DNA of 64,000 nt from Mycolicibacterium goodii (GTDB lineage Bacteria > Actinomycetota > Actinomycetes > Mycobacteriales > Mycobacteriaceae), in the NCBI RefSeq assembly GCF_001187505.1, contig NZ_CP012150.1:930001-994000 (forward strand), written 5' to 3'. Below the pieces are notes generated by a model. That model had not been told where the DNA came from. It made no database searches and saw nothing but the letters and a program-made list of their open reading frames with translations. Of this stretch, positions 35,100 through 42,509 are shown in pieces; position 1 is the first letter of the stretch; each line of letters begins with the position of its first letter. The translations under genes were made by a program, and so were the position numbers.

Positions 35100-35651
35100 T
35101 CAGGCCGACTTGCGGCGCGCCTTGTTGGCGGCGCCCTTCTCGGTGGACTGGCCTTCGTGGGTCAGCTGACCGCCGGCGCTCTCCAGGTGCGCCCGCACGA
35201 ACCACTGGAACTTCTCCAGCTCGCCGGCGTGGCCGATGAGCAGGTCCTGCGAGACCAGGTCGAGCTCTTCGAGCTTCTCGATGGCCTTGCGGGTGTCTTC
35301 GATGACGCCGTTGTAGACCAGGTCGAGCGCGGCCAGGTGCGCCTGGACGGTGTCGCGTTCGACGGAGTAGTCGTCCCAGGTGCGGTCCTTGATGATGGCG
35401 CCCGGGGTGCCCTTGGGGGATTTGCCCAGCGTCGCGATCCGCTCGGCCACCTCGTCGGCGTAGCCGCGCACGAGTTCGACCTGGGGATCGATCATCTCGT
35501 GCACACCGATGAAGTTCGGGCCCACGACGTTCCAGTGGATGTGCTTGAGCGTCAGATGCAGATCGTTGTACGTGCTCAGCTGCTTCTGCAGCAGATCCGC
35601 CACATCGCTCGCCTTGGTGTCGGACAGGCCCGGAATGGTGAATGAGGTCAT
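35100..35651 (-). CDS. dps: Dps1, ferritin-like DNA-binding protein
   Basis: The 183-residue protein is almost identical to M. smegmatis Dps1 from memory (a few conservative changes such as Thr12 and Ile38). Ferroxidase ligands are His39, His51, Asp66 and Glu70 (TLKHIHWNVVG, GVHEMIDPQ, YADEVAER). The Lys/Arg-rich C-terminal tail (KGAANKARRKSA) is the DNA-binding arm. It forms dodecamers that oxidise and store iron and coat DNA in starvation. I chose ATG 35651, with AAAAGGAG upstream. A SigF-type promoter lies at 35689-35714, in line with reports of SigF/SigH control of this gene. Confidence 0.97.
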   Translation of the reverse strand: MTSFTIPGLSDTKASDVADLLQKQLSTYNDLHLTLKHIHWNVVGPNFIGVHEMIDPQVELVRGYADEVAERIATLGKSPKGTPGAIIKDRTWDDYSVERDTVQAHLAALDLVYNGVIEDTRKAIEKLEELDLVSQDLLIGHAGELEKFQWFVRAHLESAGGQLTHEGQSTEKGAANKARRKSA

Positions 35652-35688
35652 CGTTGCTCCTTTTGCGTTGCCGCGTTCGACGCCTCGT

Positions 35689-35714
35689 GTACCCGGCAAC
35701 CTCGGCCGTTAATC
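35689..35714 (-). promoter_or_regulatory. SigF-type promoter of dps
   Basis: On the minus strand GATT (35711-35714) is followed after 16 bp by GGGTAC (35689-35694). The mycobacterial SigF consensus is GTTT-N15-17-GGGTAT, so both boxes match except for one base each. It lies 37 bp before the start codon. Confidence 0.6.
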
Positions 35715-35736
35715 ACGATGTGATGGCCACCGATTC

Positions 35737-36636
35737 TCACAGTGCGCGCAGATTCGGGATGGCCTGCCGCGCCCCGCGCCGCCGGTAGACGAACATTCCA
35801 CCGGCCTCCAACAACCGCACGGCGCGGTGCCGGTGCGGCCGCAGCGGTTCGAGCAACTCGACCATCCTGGTGTCGTCGACCGGTTCCCCGACCAGCGCCT
35901 GGCCCACCAGCTTGGCGAGGTGATAGTCCCCCACCGACAGCGCGTCGGCGTCGCCGAACGTCCGCTGCATCGTCTCGGCGACGGTCCACTCGCCCACACC
36001 GGGCAGCGACCGCAGCCCGACCGCCGCCCGCTCGGGCGTGAGCCGCTCCAGGGAGTCCGCGCGCTGCGCGCAGATGACGATCGTGCGGGCCCGGCCGGGG
36101 TCGACATTGGCCCGGTGGAACTCCCATGACGGGATGCGGCGCCACACCTCGGCGCTGGGCACCACCCGCATTCCGGCCGACGCGGGTCCCGGCGCGGGTG
36201 TGCCGAACTTGCTCACCAGTGCGCGCCACGCCCGCCAGGCGTCCAGCCCGTAGACGCGTTGCTCGATGATCGCGGGGATCAGCGCCTCCAGCATCCGGCC
36301 GGTTCGGCCCAGCCGAAGATGCGGAACCAGTCGGTGCGCCCTGGCGATGGTGGGCTCCTCGGGTGCGAACCCGGAATCGTCGTCATCGACACCCAGCAGT
36401 GCGGGCAGCCGGTCGAGGAACTCCTCGGCGCCCTCTCCCCACGCCTGACAGTCGGCGGCGTCGACCGCCGCGCGGGTGATCCGCGCGGTCACCGGTCCGC
36501 TCGGCATCAGGCTCGTCCGCCAGATCGCACCGTCGGCGTCCACGCGGTAGCACGGGTCGATACCCCCGCGGCGCAGCGGCGACAGCGTCAGCCCCGGACT
36601 GGCCGGGCCGCTGAACACCACCGTCGCGCTGCGCAC
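35737..36636 (-). CDS. AlkA-like DNA-3-methyladenine glycosylase family protein
   Basis: The 299-residue protein has the HhH-GPD core: IIEQRVYGLDAWRAWRALV, the hairpin LPGVGEWTVAETMQ and the catalytic aspartate in LSVGDYHLAKLVG. This is the layout of base-excision glycosylases of the AlkA/MpgII class, which remove alkylated bases. The N-terminal 100 residues form the AlkA-type beta domain. Start GTG 36636. No partner repair gene is adjacent. Confidence 0.85.
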   Translation of the reverse strand: MRSATVVFSGPASPGLTLSPLRRGGIDPCYRVDADGAIWRTSLMPSGPVTARITRAAVDAADCQAWGEGAEEFLDRLPALLGVDDDDSGFAPEEPTIARAHRLVPHLRLGRTGRMLEALIPAIIEQRVYGLDAWRAWRALVSKFGTPAPGPASAGMRVVPSAEVWRRIPSWEFHRANVDPGRARTIVICAQRADSLERLTPERAAVGLRSLPGVGEWTVAETMQRTFGDADALSVGDYHLAKLVGQALVGEPVDDTRMVELLEPLRPHRHRAVRLLEAGGMFVYRRRGARQAIPNLRAL

Positions 36637-36668
36637 CGCACCAGGCTATGCCCGGTGCCCGACACCGC

Positions 36669-37040
36669 TCAGGACACCGTGATCTCGGCCTTGTCCGGAT
36701 AGAAGGCGACGCGACCGGCGATCTCGGCGACGGCCGGGTACGGCTGCTCGTAGGTCCAGATGACGTCCTGCACCGACCCGGCCGCGGATTCGACGCTGTA
36801 GTAGCCGGCCTCGCCCTTGTACGGGCAGTAGGTCGTGGTGGTGCTGCGGCTCAGCACCGCGGGGTCGACGTCGGCCAGCGGGATGTACTGCACCGGCGGG
36901 TACGACGCCTCCTGCAGCGTGAGTGCGTCGTCGGTCTCGGCGATCACCGCGCCGTTCACGCGGACGGTGACGTGTCTGCCGGTGGGGGTGATGGTGATGG
37001 GGTGTTCGGCGGTGGGCGTAAGGACGGGGCGTTCGGTCAT
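36669..37040 (-). CDS. DUF427-family protein, single domain
   Basis: A 123-residue beta-rich protein with the DUF427 signature: VRVNGAVIAETDDALTL, QYIPLADVD, TYCPYKGEAGYYSV and IWTYEQPYPAV. The CPYKGEA motif resembles a metal or cofactor site, but no function is established for the family. Start ATG 37040. It is divergent from a small secreted-protein gene; a double-domain DUF427 gene occurs next to another of those at 62.9 kb. Confidence 0.88.
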   Translation of the reverse strand: MTERPVLTPTAEHPITITPTGRHVTVRVNGAVIAETDDALTLQEASYPPVQYIPLADVDPAVLSRSTTTTYCPYKGEAGYYSVESAAGSVQDVIWTYEQPYPAVAEIAGRVAFYPDKAEITVS

Positions 37041-37211
37041 ATGCGGTCCAACGTGACGGGGCCCACCGATCTTCCGGTCCGGTGCCACCATCGACGCGGG
37101 CACGAAGCGGATCGACAGCACTCCGGAACCTACCCCGAACCCACTCTGGAACGACTCAAATCTGTGGCCCAGGCTCGTCGACGTTTGCCTGGTGACCGGC
37201 GCAACAACCGT

Positions 37212-37264
37212 TTCCTGCCATCCTCCGGTCAATTCCTGCCACCGGAATTATCGGCCTGACCTGC
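37212..37264 (+). promoter_or_regulatory. shared control element, copy A
   Basis: TTCCTGCCA at 37212-37220 and again at 37233-37241 (21 bp apart), then GGAATTA and CTGACCTGC at 37256-37264, 49 bp before the small-gene ATG. The same arrangement occurs at 39002-39054 and 62379-62432, so it is a conserved element rather than chance. Bound factor unknown. Confidence 0.75.
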
Positions 37265-37313
37265 TGGTTCTCTCAGTCAGACCGCAACGGAGACAGATCA
37301 GAAGGAGCCGAAA

Positions 37314-37520
37314 ATGACCAAGTTCGGAATTGCCGCCATCACTGCCAGCGGGCTGGCCGCCGTCGTCCTGGGCCTGGCCGCCCCCGCTCAGGCCGCGCCG
37401 ATCCAGACCGATTCGACGGTCATCACCGCCGGTGTGGACCGCCTGGACTGGCTGGACAAGTTCCACCCGAAGGCGAACGCTCCCAAGGTGGACAACACGG
37501 TCCGCCACAGCGGCCGGTGA
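37314..37520 (+). CDS. small secreted protein, paralogue A (68 aa)
   Basis: A 27-residue Sec signal peptide (FGIAAITASGLAAVVLGLAA) ends at AQA, leaving a 41-residue mature peptide with GVDRLDWLDKFHPKA and the C-terminal VDNTVRHSGR. It has no cysteine and little hydrophobic content, so it is likely an exported, soluble peptide. The gene at 39128 encodes a clear paralogue with the same ending. AAGGAG lies eight bases upstream of ATG 37314. A perfect hairpin follows the stop. Function unknown. Confidence 0.8.
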   Translation: MTKFGIAAITASGLAAVVLGLAAPAQAAPIQTDSTVITAGVDRLDWLDKFHPKANAPKVDNTVRHSGR

Positions 37521-37530
37521 GGTATCGCTG

Positions 37531-37567
37531 CGAAAGAGGGGCACCCGGATCGGGTGCCCCTCTTTCG
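37531..37567. terminator. perfect hairpin after paralogue A
   Basis: A 17-bp perfect stem (37531-37547 with 37551-37567) with a GAT loop, 10 bp after the stop. It lies between convergent genes. The stem core AGAGGGGCACCCG recurs at 39361. Confidence 0.9.
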
Positions 37568-37579
37568 TGTCGGTGTCGA

Positions 37580-38953
37580 TCAGTGCGGTTTTCGCGTGAC
37601 GACGTCGGCGATCCTGGCGATCGGCGACGTGGTCGCCCGGCCGCCCGCCTCGTGCCGGTCGGCCAGTTTGTAGGCGATGTAGAGGCCGCGGACCCCGAGC
37701 CACCGCAACGGTTCGGGTTCCCAGTTGCGTGACCGGTGTCCGACCCAGGGCAGTTCGGTCAGCGGGGTCGAGCGGTTGCACACCAGATCGGCCAGCGTGC
37801 GACCGGCGAGGTTGGTCGCGGTCACGCCGTGCCCCACATAGCCGCCGGCCCAGCCCAGACCCGTGGCCGTGTCGAGCACCACACTGGCCTCCCAGTCGCG
37901 CGGCACGGCCAGCACGCCACACCATCCGTGCGCGATGGGCACGTCGCGCACCTGCGGCAGGATCGAGTGCAGCACCTCGGTGAGCGAGCGGATGGTCCTT
38001 GGCGGCACCCGGCCGTCGACGTCGGTGCGGGAGGCGTACCGGTAGGGAACGCTGCGGCCGCCGATCGCGATGCGGTCGTCGACGGTGCGCTGCGCGTAGA
38101 AGAAGCCGTGCGCGGTGTCGCCGACGGTTTCGCGTCCCTGCCAACCGATTTCGTCCCACACCTGCGCCGGGATCGGCTCGGTGGCGGTCATCGAACTGTT
38201 CATCGGCAGCCAGGTGCGCCGCCGGCCGGGCAGCGCCGCGGTGAATCCCTCGGTGGCGCGCAACACGATCGGGGCGCGCACGGTGCCGTGCGCGGTCACC
38301 GCGCGGCCCTGCGAGATCTCCGTGACCGGGGACCGCTCGTAGATCGTGACGCCGAGGCGTTCGACGGTCTCGGCGAGCCCGCGGGCCAGGTGCGCGGGCT
38401 GGATCCGCGCGCAGTGCGGATTGTGGTAGGCCGATACCAGGCCGTCGAAGCGGATACGTTCTGCCGCTTGCTCTCTGGTCAACTCGGTGACCTCGACGCC
38501 CCAGGACCGTTCCTCGGATATCGAGGCGGCCAGGCGTGCGGCCTGCGCCGGGTTGCGGGCGATCTCCATGGTGCCGCCCTTGACCGCACCGGCGTCGATG
38601 CCCTCGGCGTCGGCGACCGCGAGGACCTCGTCGACGGCTTCGTTGAGCGCCCGCTGCCATGCGAGCACCTTGTCGCGTCCGTACAGCGTGGCCATGCGGT
38701 GACGGTCACCCGGCACGAGTCCCGACAACCACCCGCCGTTGCGGCCCGACGCGCCGAAGCCCGCGAACCGCGCCTCCAGGATCGTGATCCGCAGCGAGGG
38801 ATCGGCCTTCTTCAGGTAGTAGGCGGTCCACAGCCCCGTGTAGCCCGCGCCGACGATGCAGACATCGGCATCCTGATCGCCAGGCAAGGGCGGCCGAGCC
38901 GTGGGCAGCGCGTCGAACCAATGGGAAATCCGACCGTTCACGGTGATGGGCAC
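37580..38953 (-). CDS. FAD-dependent amine/amino-acid oxidase (PuuB-like)
   Basis: The 457-residue protein has the DAO-type FAD loop (CIVGAGYTGLWTAYYL), the downstream motif EARFAGFGASGRNGGW, and a C-terminal GLGWAGGYVGHGVTATNLAG. This pattern is typical of gamma-glutamylputrescine oxidase and related glycine-oxidase-like enzymes. The actual amine substrate is not known. I take GTG 38953 as start because upstream residues add a basic non-family segment lying in the shared control element B. No polyamine genes are adjacent. Confidence 0.83.
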   Translation of the reverse strand: MPITVNGRISHWFDALPTARPPLPGDQDADVCIVGAGYTGLWTAYYLKKADPSLRITILEARFAGFGASGRNGGWLSGLVPGDRHRMATLYGRDKVLAWQRALNEAVDEVLAVADAEGIDAGAVKGGTMEIARNPAQAARLAASISEERSWGVEVTELTREQAAERIRFDGLVSAYHNPHCARIQPAHLARGLAETVERLGVTIYERSPVTEISQGRAVTAHGTVRAPIVLRATEGFTAALPGRRRTWLPMNSSMTATEPIPAQVWDEIGWQGRETVGDTAHGFFYAQRTVDDRIAIGGRSVPYRYASRTDVDGRVPPRTIRSLTEVLHSILPQVRDVPIAHGWCGVLAVPRDWEASVVLDTATGLGWAGGYVGHGVTATNLAGRTLADLVCNRSTPLTELPWVGHRSRNWEPEPLRWLGVRGLYIAYKLADRHEAGGRATTSPIARIADVVTRKPH

Positions 38954-39001
38954 CGTGAGATTGTGCCAGCAGTTGCTGGAAAAGCCGCGTCGACGAATCA
39001 G

Positions 39002-39054
39002 TTCCTGCCATCCGGCGATCAATTTCTGCCACCGGAATTAAACCCCTGACCTGC
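39002..39054 (+). promoter_or_regulatory. shared control element, copy B
   Basis: TTCCTGCCA at 39002-39010 and TTTCTGCCA at 39023-39031 (21 bp apart), then GGAATTAAA and CTGACCTGC at 39046-39054, 73 bp before the small-gene ATG. Copies A and B agree at 20 of 21 positions from TCAATT to the GGAATTA region, well beyond the coding paralogy. It also faces the divergent oxidase gene. Confidence 0.75.
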
Positions 39055-39127
39055 ATGTTTATCGAGTCATACGGCACGGAGAACACGGGCTCTCCAAGCC
39101 GGAAAGCCGCCAAAAGGGAGAGAGAAA

Positions 39128-39346
39128 ATGAAGAAGTTCGGATTCGCCGTAATCGCCGCCAGCGGATTGGCCGCCGCCGTTGTGGGCCTGGCAGGAACGG
39201 CTCAGGCCGCGCCCGCCCCGCTGCCCACCGGTGTCGAGGCCACCACCATCACCGCGGGTGTGGACCACCTGGGTTGGATCGACAAGGTACAGCCCAAGGC
39301 GACCGCTCCGCAGGTCGACAACACGGTCCGCCACAGCGGCCGGTGA
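39128..39346 (+). CDS. small secreted protein, paralogue B (72 aa)
   Basis: A 27-residue signal peptide (FGFAVIAASGLAAAVVGLAG, ending AQA) precedes a 45-residue mature peptide. From ITAGVDHLGWIDKVQPKA to the end VDNTVRHSGR it matches paralogue A at most positions; the Pro-rich N-terminal part of the mature region differs. AGGGAGAG precedes ATG 39128. The whole unit (control element, gene, hairpin) parallels that at 37.2 kb, so it arose by duplication with the oxidase gene now between the copies. Confidence 0.82.
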   Translation: MKKFGFAVIAASGLAAAVVGLAGTAQAAPAPLPTGVEATTITAGVDHLGWIDKVQPKATAPQVDNTVRHSGR

Positions 39347-39360
39347 CCGGCTGCACGACA

Positions 39361-39391
39361 AGAGGGGCACCCGAGATTCGGGTGCCCCTCT
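39361..39391. terminator. perfect hairpin after paralogue B
   Basis: A 14-bp perfect stem (39361-39374 with 39378-39391) with a GAT loop and TTCG after it. The stem sequence is the same as in the hairpin at 37531 apart from the ends. It sits between convergent genes. Confidence 0.88.
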
Positions 39392-39411
39392 TTCGTGCGG
39401 AACACCTCCGG

Positions 39412-40230
39412 TCAGAACGCGTAGCGGTGATACTGCGCCATGTACCGCAGCGCCGGGATGGGTCGCATGATCGCGGCCATCAACCGGAAATACCAACGCA
39501 ATTCGGTGAACAGCGGGTCGTCGAACGGTGACGCCCACGCGAGCAGCCGGGTGCCAGGCACGGCACGCAGGATGTCGTCGGGCTTGTCGATCGCCCAGTG
39601 CAGCCTGGCCCCGGACCGGCGCACCACGGTGTTGGTCCACTGGGTGCGGATACCGAAGGTGTTGAACGCGTCGAACTGCAGTTCACCGGTGCCGAACCGG
39701 TCGACGACGCGCCGCAGCAGCGCGACACCGTCGGTTTCGGTGAGGTACATGGTGAGCCCCTCGCCGAGCATCAGCGTCGGCCGTCCGGTCGGTACCTGCT
39801 CGAGCCAGGCCGGGTCGGTCACCGACGCGGCCACCTGGTGGTAGTGCTCGCGGGCCGGGTAGAGCTGGGTGCGGATGTCGATGACGTCGGGATAGTCGAC
39901 GTCGTACCACTCGACGCCGGGCCCCGGGTCGAGGCGGAAGAACCGGCCGTCCAACCCACATCCGACGTGCAGCACCACCGCGTCGGTGTGCACCGCGAGG
40001 AACTGGCGTGCCCACCGGTCGAAATGGGCGCTGCGGGTGGTCACCGCGGGTGAGCGCGCCGCGGTGATGGATGTTCGTGACCAGTCGTAGTCGATGCGGT
40101 CGGCGATCTCGGCGGCCATCTGATCACCCAGAATCGGTGTGGGCAGGCGCGCGTCGAGCGCTTTCGCGTAGAACGTCGCGAGCATGGTCTGAGGTGCGCC
40201 GCGCAGGTCGACCTTCAGTTTGTCGGTCAT
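39412..40230 (-). CDS. leucine-carboxyl-methyltransferase-type SAM methyltransferase
   Basis: The 272-residue protein carries the SAM-binding motif VLHVGCGLDGRFFRL, followed by VEWYDVDYPDVIDIR, the pattern of PF04072-type O-methyltransferases common in mycobacteria and in polyketide pathways. LMLGEGLTMYL is the second conserved loop. The substrate is unknown; carboxyl groups are usual. Start ATG 40230. It is the only gene between the paralogue B hairpin and the Rv0139-like gene. Confidence 0.85.
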   Translation of the reverse strand: MTDKLKVDLRGAPQTMLATFYAKALDARLPTPILGDQMAAEIADRIDYDWSRTSITAARSPAVTTRSAHFDRWARQFLAVHTDAVVLHVGCGLDGRFFRLDPGPGVEWYDVDYPDVIDIRTQLYPAREHYHQVAASVTDPAWLEQVPTGRPTLMLGEGLTMYLTETDGVALLRRVVDRFGTGELQFDAFNTFGIRTQWTNTVVRRSGARLHWAIDKPDDILRAVPGTRLLAWASPFDDPLFTELRWYFRLMAAIMRPIPALRYMAQYHRYAF

Positions 40231-40292
40231 GCCCCGAGGCTAGTCCGGAAAACCCGTGCGGCACAGGGGCTGAACGCCGCGCGGCGTGGTGT

Positions 40293-41318
40293 TCAGCCGG
40301 CTTGGTTGGCTTGCCTGGCGGCCCGCAGACCCACCCAGAATTTCGCCGCCTCGGCGATCGATTCCTCGACCGGCCTTGGCTGCCAACCGAGTTCACGCAC
40401 CGCCTTGGAATGGTCGACTTCACATTCGGCACGCATGAGCCGCAGCGACTGCAGCGACAACCGCTCGTCGGTCCCCCGCAGCTTCCCCTTGAGCGTGCCC
40501 ATGGCCGCCAACAGGTAGGACACCGGCAGCGGGATCGACCGGCGCGGGGGCGCCACCCCCGCGGCCTGCGCGGCCAGCCTCACGACCTCGGCGTTGCTGA
40601 TGAGTCGGTCGGAGACCAGGTACCGCTGGCCCGGTGTGCCCCTTTCGGCGGCGAGGAGGAGGGCCTCGGCGGCATCGTCGACACCGACGGCTTCGAGTTC
40701 GATGCCACTCATCACGAACGGCAACTTGCCCAGCGCGGCGCCCGCGATGATGGCGCCGTGCGGTGTTCGGCCCCAGTCGCCGCTGCCGTAGGTGGTCGAC
40801 ACGCACATCGCGACCGCGGGCAGGCCCCGCTCGGCGGCGTAGCGCAGCACGAGTTCCTCGGCCTGCACGCGCGAGCGCACATACGGTGTCACCCCGCGCA
40901 GGTCGATCACGTCGTCTTCGGTGGCGCGGCGGCCGCGGCGCCGGCCGACCGTGACGTAGCTGCTGGTGTAGACGAATTTGCGCAGGGTCGCGGCGATCTC
41001 GGGCTCGAGGGCGATGTCGAGGACGTGCCGGGTGCCCTCGACGTTGGTCCGCAGCAGCGGCGCCGGGTCCCGCAACCAGCCCCTGGTGTCGACGACGCAG
41101 TAGTAGACGACGTCGCACCCGGTCATGGCCGCGCGCAACACGTCGGCGTCGAAGATGTCGCCGGTGAACCGTGCGACGTCCAGATCGTCGATGCCGACGG
41201 TGTTGGCGCCCGGTCGCACCATGGCGCGGACCTCGGACCCGTCGTCGGCGGCCACCAGCCGGCGCAGCACATGCGAACCGAGGAACCCGTTGGCGCCGAT
41301 CACCAGTGCGGTGCTCAT
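40293..41318 (-). CDS. NAD(P)-dependent SDR/epimerase (Rv0139 homologue)
   Basis: A 341-residue extended SDR with the dinucleotide loop VIGANGFLGSHVLRRL and the active-site region STTYGSG; in place of the usual YxxxK it has YVRSRVQAEEL, with Arg in line with Lys, so catalysis needs checking. The closest type is 3beta-hydroxysteroid dehydrogenase/NSDHL-like. Start ATG 41318 overlaps the stop of the preceding NTF2-like gene (ATGA), and a KstR-type box precedes that gene. Together with synteny this gives the Rv0138-Rv0139 pair under possible sterol control. Confidence 0.85.
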   Translation of the reverse strand: MSTALVIGANGFLGSHVLRRLVAADDGSEVRAMVRPGANTVGIDDLDVARFTGDIFDADVLRAAMTGCDVVYYCVVDTRGWLRDPAPLLRTNVEGTRHVLDIALEPEIAATLRKFVYTSSYVTVGRRRGRRATEDDVIDLRGVTPYVRSRVQAEELVLRYAAERGLPAVAMCVSTTYGSGDWGRTPHGAIIAGAALGKLPFVMSGIELEAVGVDDAAEALLLAAERGTPGQRYLVSDRLISNAEVVRLAAQAAGVAPPRRSIPLPVSYLLAAMGTLKGKLRGTDERLSLQSLRLMRAECEVDHSKAVRELGWQPRPVEESIAEAAKFWVGLRAARQANQAG

Positions 41319-41815
41319 CGGCGGCCGCCGTATTTGGCCATCCACTCGGCCGCCTCGTCGGGCAGCGTGCCGAGTTCGGCGGCCTTGCGGCACCACTTCA
41401 TCGCCGCCGCGGCGAAGCGCAGCGGGTTGTAGACGTCTTCCTGTCTGCTCCACAGTCCGTCGCCGGCGTAGGTGAGGATCGAGATGTTGGTGGCGCTGAT
41501 GATCGTGCCGTCGCCGGGGTCGACCATCGGGTTGTCGAGTTCGCAGATGACCCGGCCGGTCGGTTCGTCGATCACGGTCCACAGCGACGGGAACGAGGTC
41601 ATGTGGTTGCCCGGGAAGCTCGTCATGGTCTTCCAGATCCAGGCGCGCACCTCGTCGCGGCCCTTCATCGTGCCCGCGGCATGTTCGATGTAGTCGACGT
41701 CGGGGGTGTAGTGCCGGACCCAGATGTCCCAGTCCTTGCTCCTGGCCGCGGTGTCCACGGTCTGTTCGAATTGCGTGAACGCCGCGGTGAGTTCGTCGCG
41801 GCTGAACCTGCTCAT
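41315..41815 (-). CDS. NTF2/SnoaL-like protein (Rv0138 homologue)
   Basis: The 166-residue protein has the SnoaL-like alpha+beta cone: FTQFEQTVDTAARSKDWDIW, YTPDVDYIEHAAGTMKGRDEV and VICELDNPMVDPGDGTII. Rv0138 has 167 residues. Members of the fold are isomerases, dehydratases or ligand binders; no catalytic pair is certain here. The start ATG 41815 is eight bases from the KstR-type palindrome, so repressor binding would block this operon. It is coupled to the SDR gene by a four-base overlap. Confidence 0.85.
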   Translation of the reverse strand: MSRFSRDELTAAFTQFEQTVDTAARSKDWDIWVRHYTPDVDYIEHAAGTMKGRDEVRAWIWKTMTSFPGNHMTSFPSLWTVIDEPTGRVICELDNPMVDPGDGTIISATNISILTYAGDGLWSRQEDVYNPLRFAAAAMKWCRKAAELGTLPDEAAEWMAKYGGRR

Positions 41816-41822
41816 GCCAGAA

Positions 41823-41838
41823 CTAGAACACGTTCTAG
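41823..41838. promoter_or_regulatory. KstR-type operator
   Basis: CTAGAACACGTTCTAG has 7-bp perfect arms and a 2-bp centre. The inner TAGAACACGTTCTA fits the published KstR consensus TnnAACnnGTTnnA at every fixed position. KstR is the TetR repressor of cholesterol catabolism genes in mycobacteria. The box lies between msrA (divergent) and the NTF2-like gene. Confidence 0.8.
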
Positions 41839-41990
41839 CGAGGTTTGTCGAGACCCGTCGGACTAAACCCGTCAACGCGGTCGTTACCACCAGGTGCATG
41901 GGCGTCGCGGTGGTGCCACGCCACGACGGGCTCTGGCAACATGGACTGATCAGCCAGGATCGCCACGCCTGACGGAAGGAACGAACCACG

Positions 41991-42506
41991 ATGAGCAATC
42001 ACTCCACGGCCATCCTCGCCGGCGGCTGCTTCTGGGGCATGCAGGATCTGATCCGCAAACAACCCGGCGTGGTGTCCACCCGGGTCGGCTACACCGGCGG
42101 CAGCAATAACCATCCGACGTACCGCAACCACCCCGGTCATGCCGAGGCCGTCGAGATCGTCTACGACCCCACCCAGACCGACTACCGCACCCTGCTGGAG
42201 TTCTTCTTCCAGATCCACGATCCGACCACCAAGGACCGGCAGGGCAACGACGTCGGTTCGAGCTACCGCTCGGCGATCTTCTACCTCGACGAGGAACAGA
42301 AGCGCATCGCACTGGAGACCATCGCCGACGTCGACGCGTCGGGCCTGTGGCCCGGCAAGGTGGTCACCGAGGTGACCCCGGCGAGCGACTTCTGGGAGGC
42401 CGAGCCCGAGCACCAGGACTATCTGGTGAAGTTCCCCAACGGCTACACGTGCCACTACCCGCGGCCGGGTTGGAAGCTGCCCCGCCGCCAGACCGCGAGC
42501 CAGTAG
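41991..42506 (+). CDS. msrA: peptide-methionine (S)-S-oxide reductase
   Basis: The 171-residue protein has the MsrA active site GGCFWGM with catalytic Cys13, then [17 protein letters not shown] and the central [18 protein letters not shown]. It repairs oxidised methionine using thioredoxin. A further Cys occurs in [12 protein letters not shown]. It corresponds to Rv0137c. Start ATG 41991. It ends 3 bp before the stop of the opposed P450 gene. Confidence 0.96.
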   Translation: MSNHSTAILAGGCFWGMQDLIRKQPGVVSTRVGYTGGSNNHPTYRNHPGHAEAVEIVYDPTQTDYRTLLEFFFQIHDPTTKDRQGNDVGSSYRSAIFYLDEEQKRIALETIADVDASGLWPGKVVTEVTPASDFWEAEPEHQDYLVKFPNGYTCHYPRPGWKLPRRQTASQ

Positions 42507-42509
42507 CGC

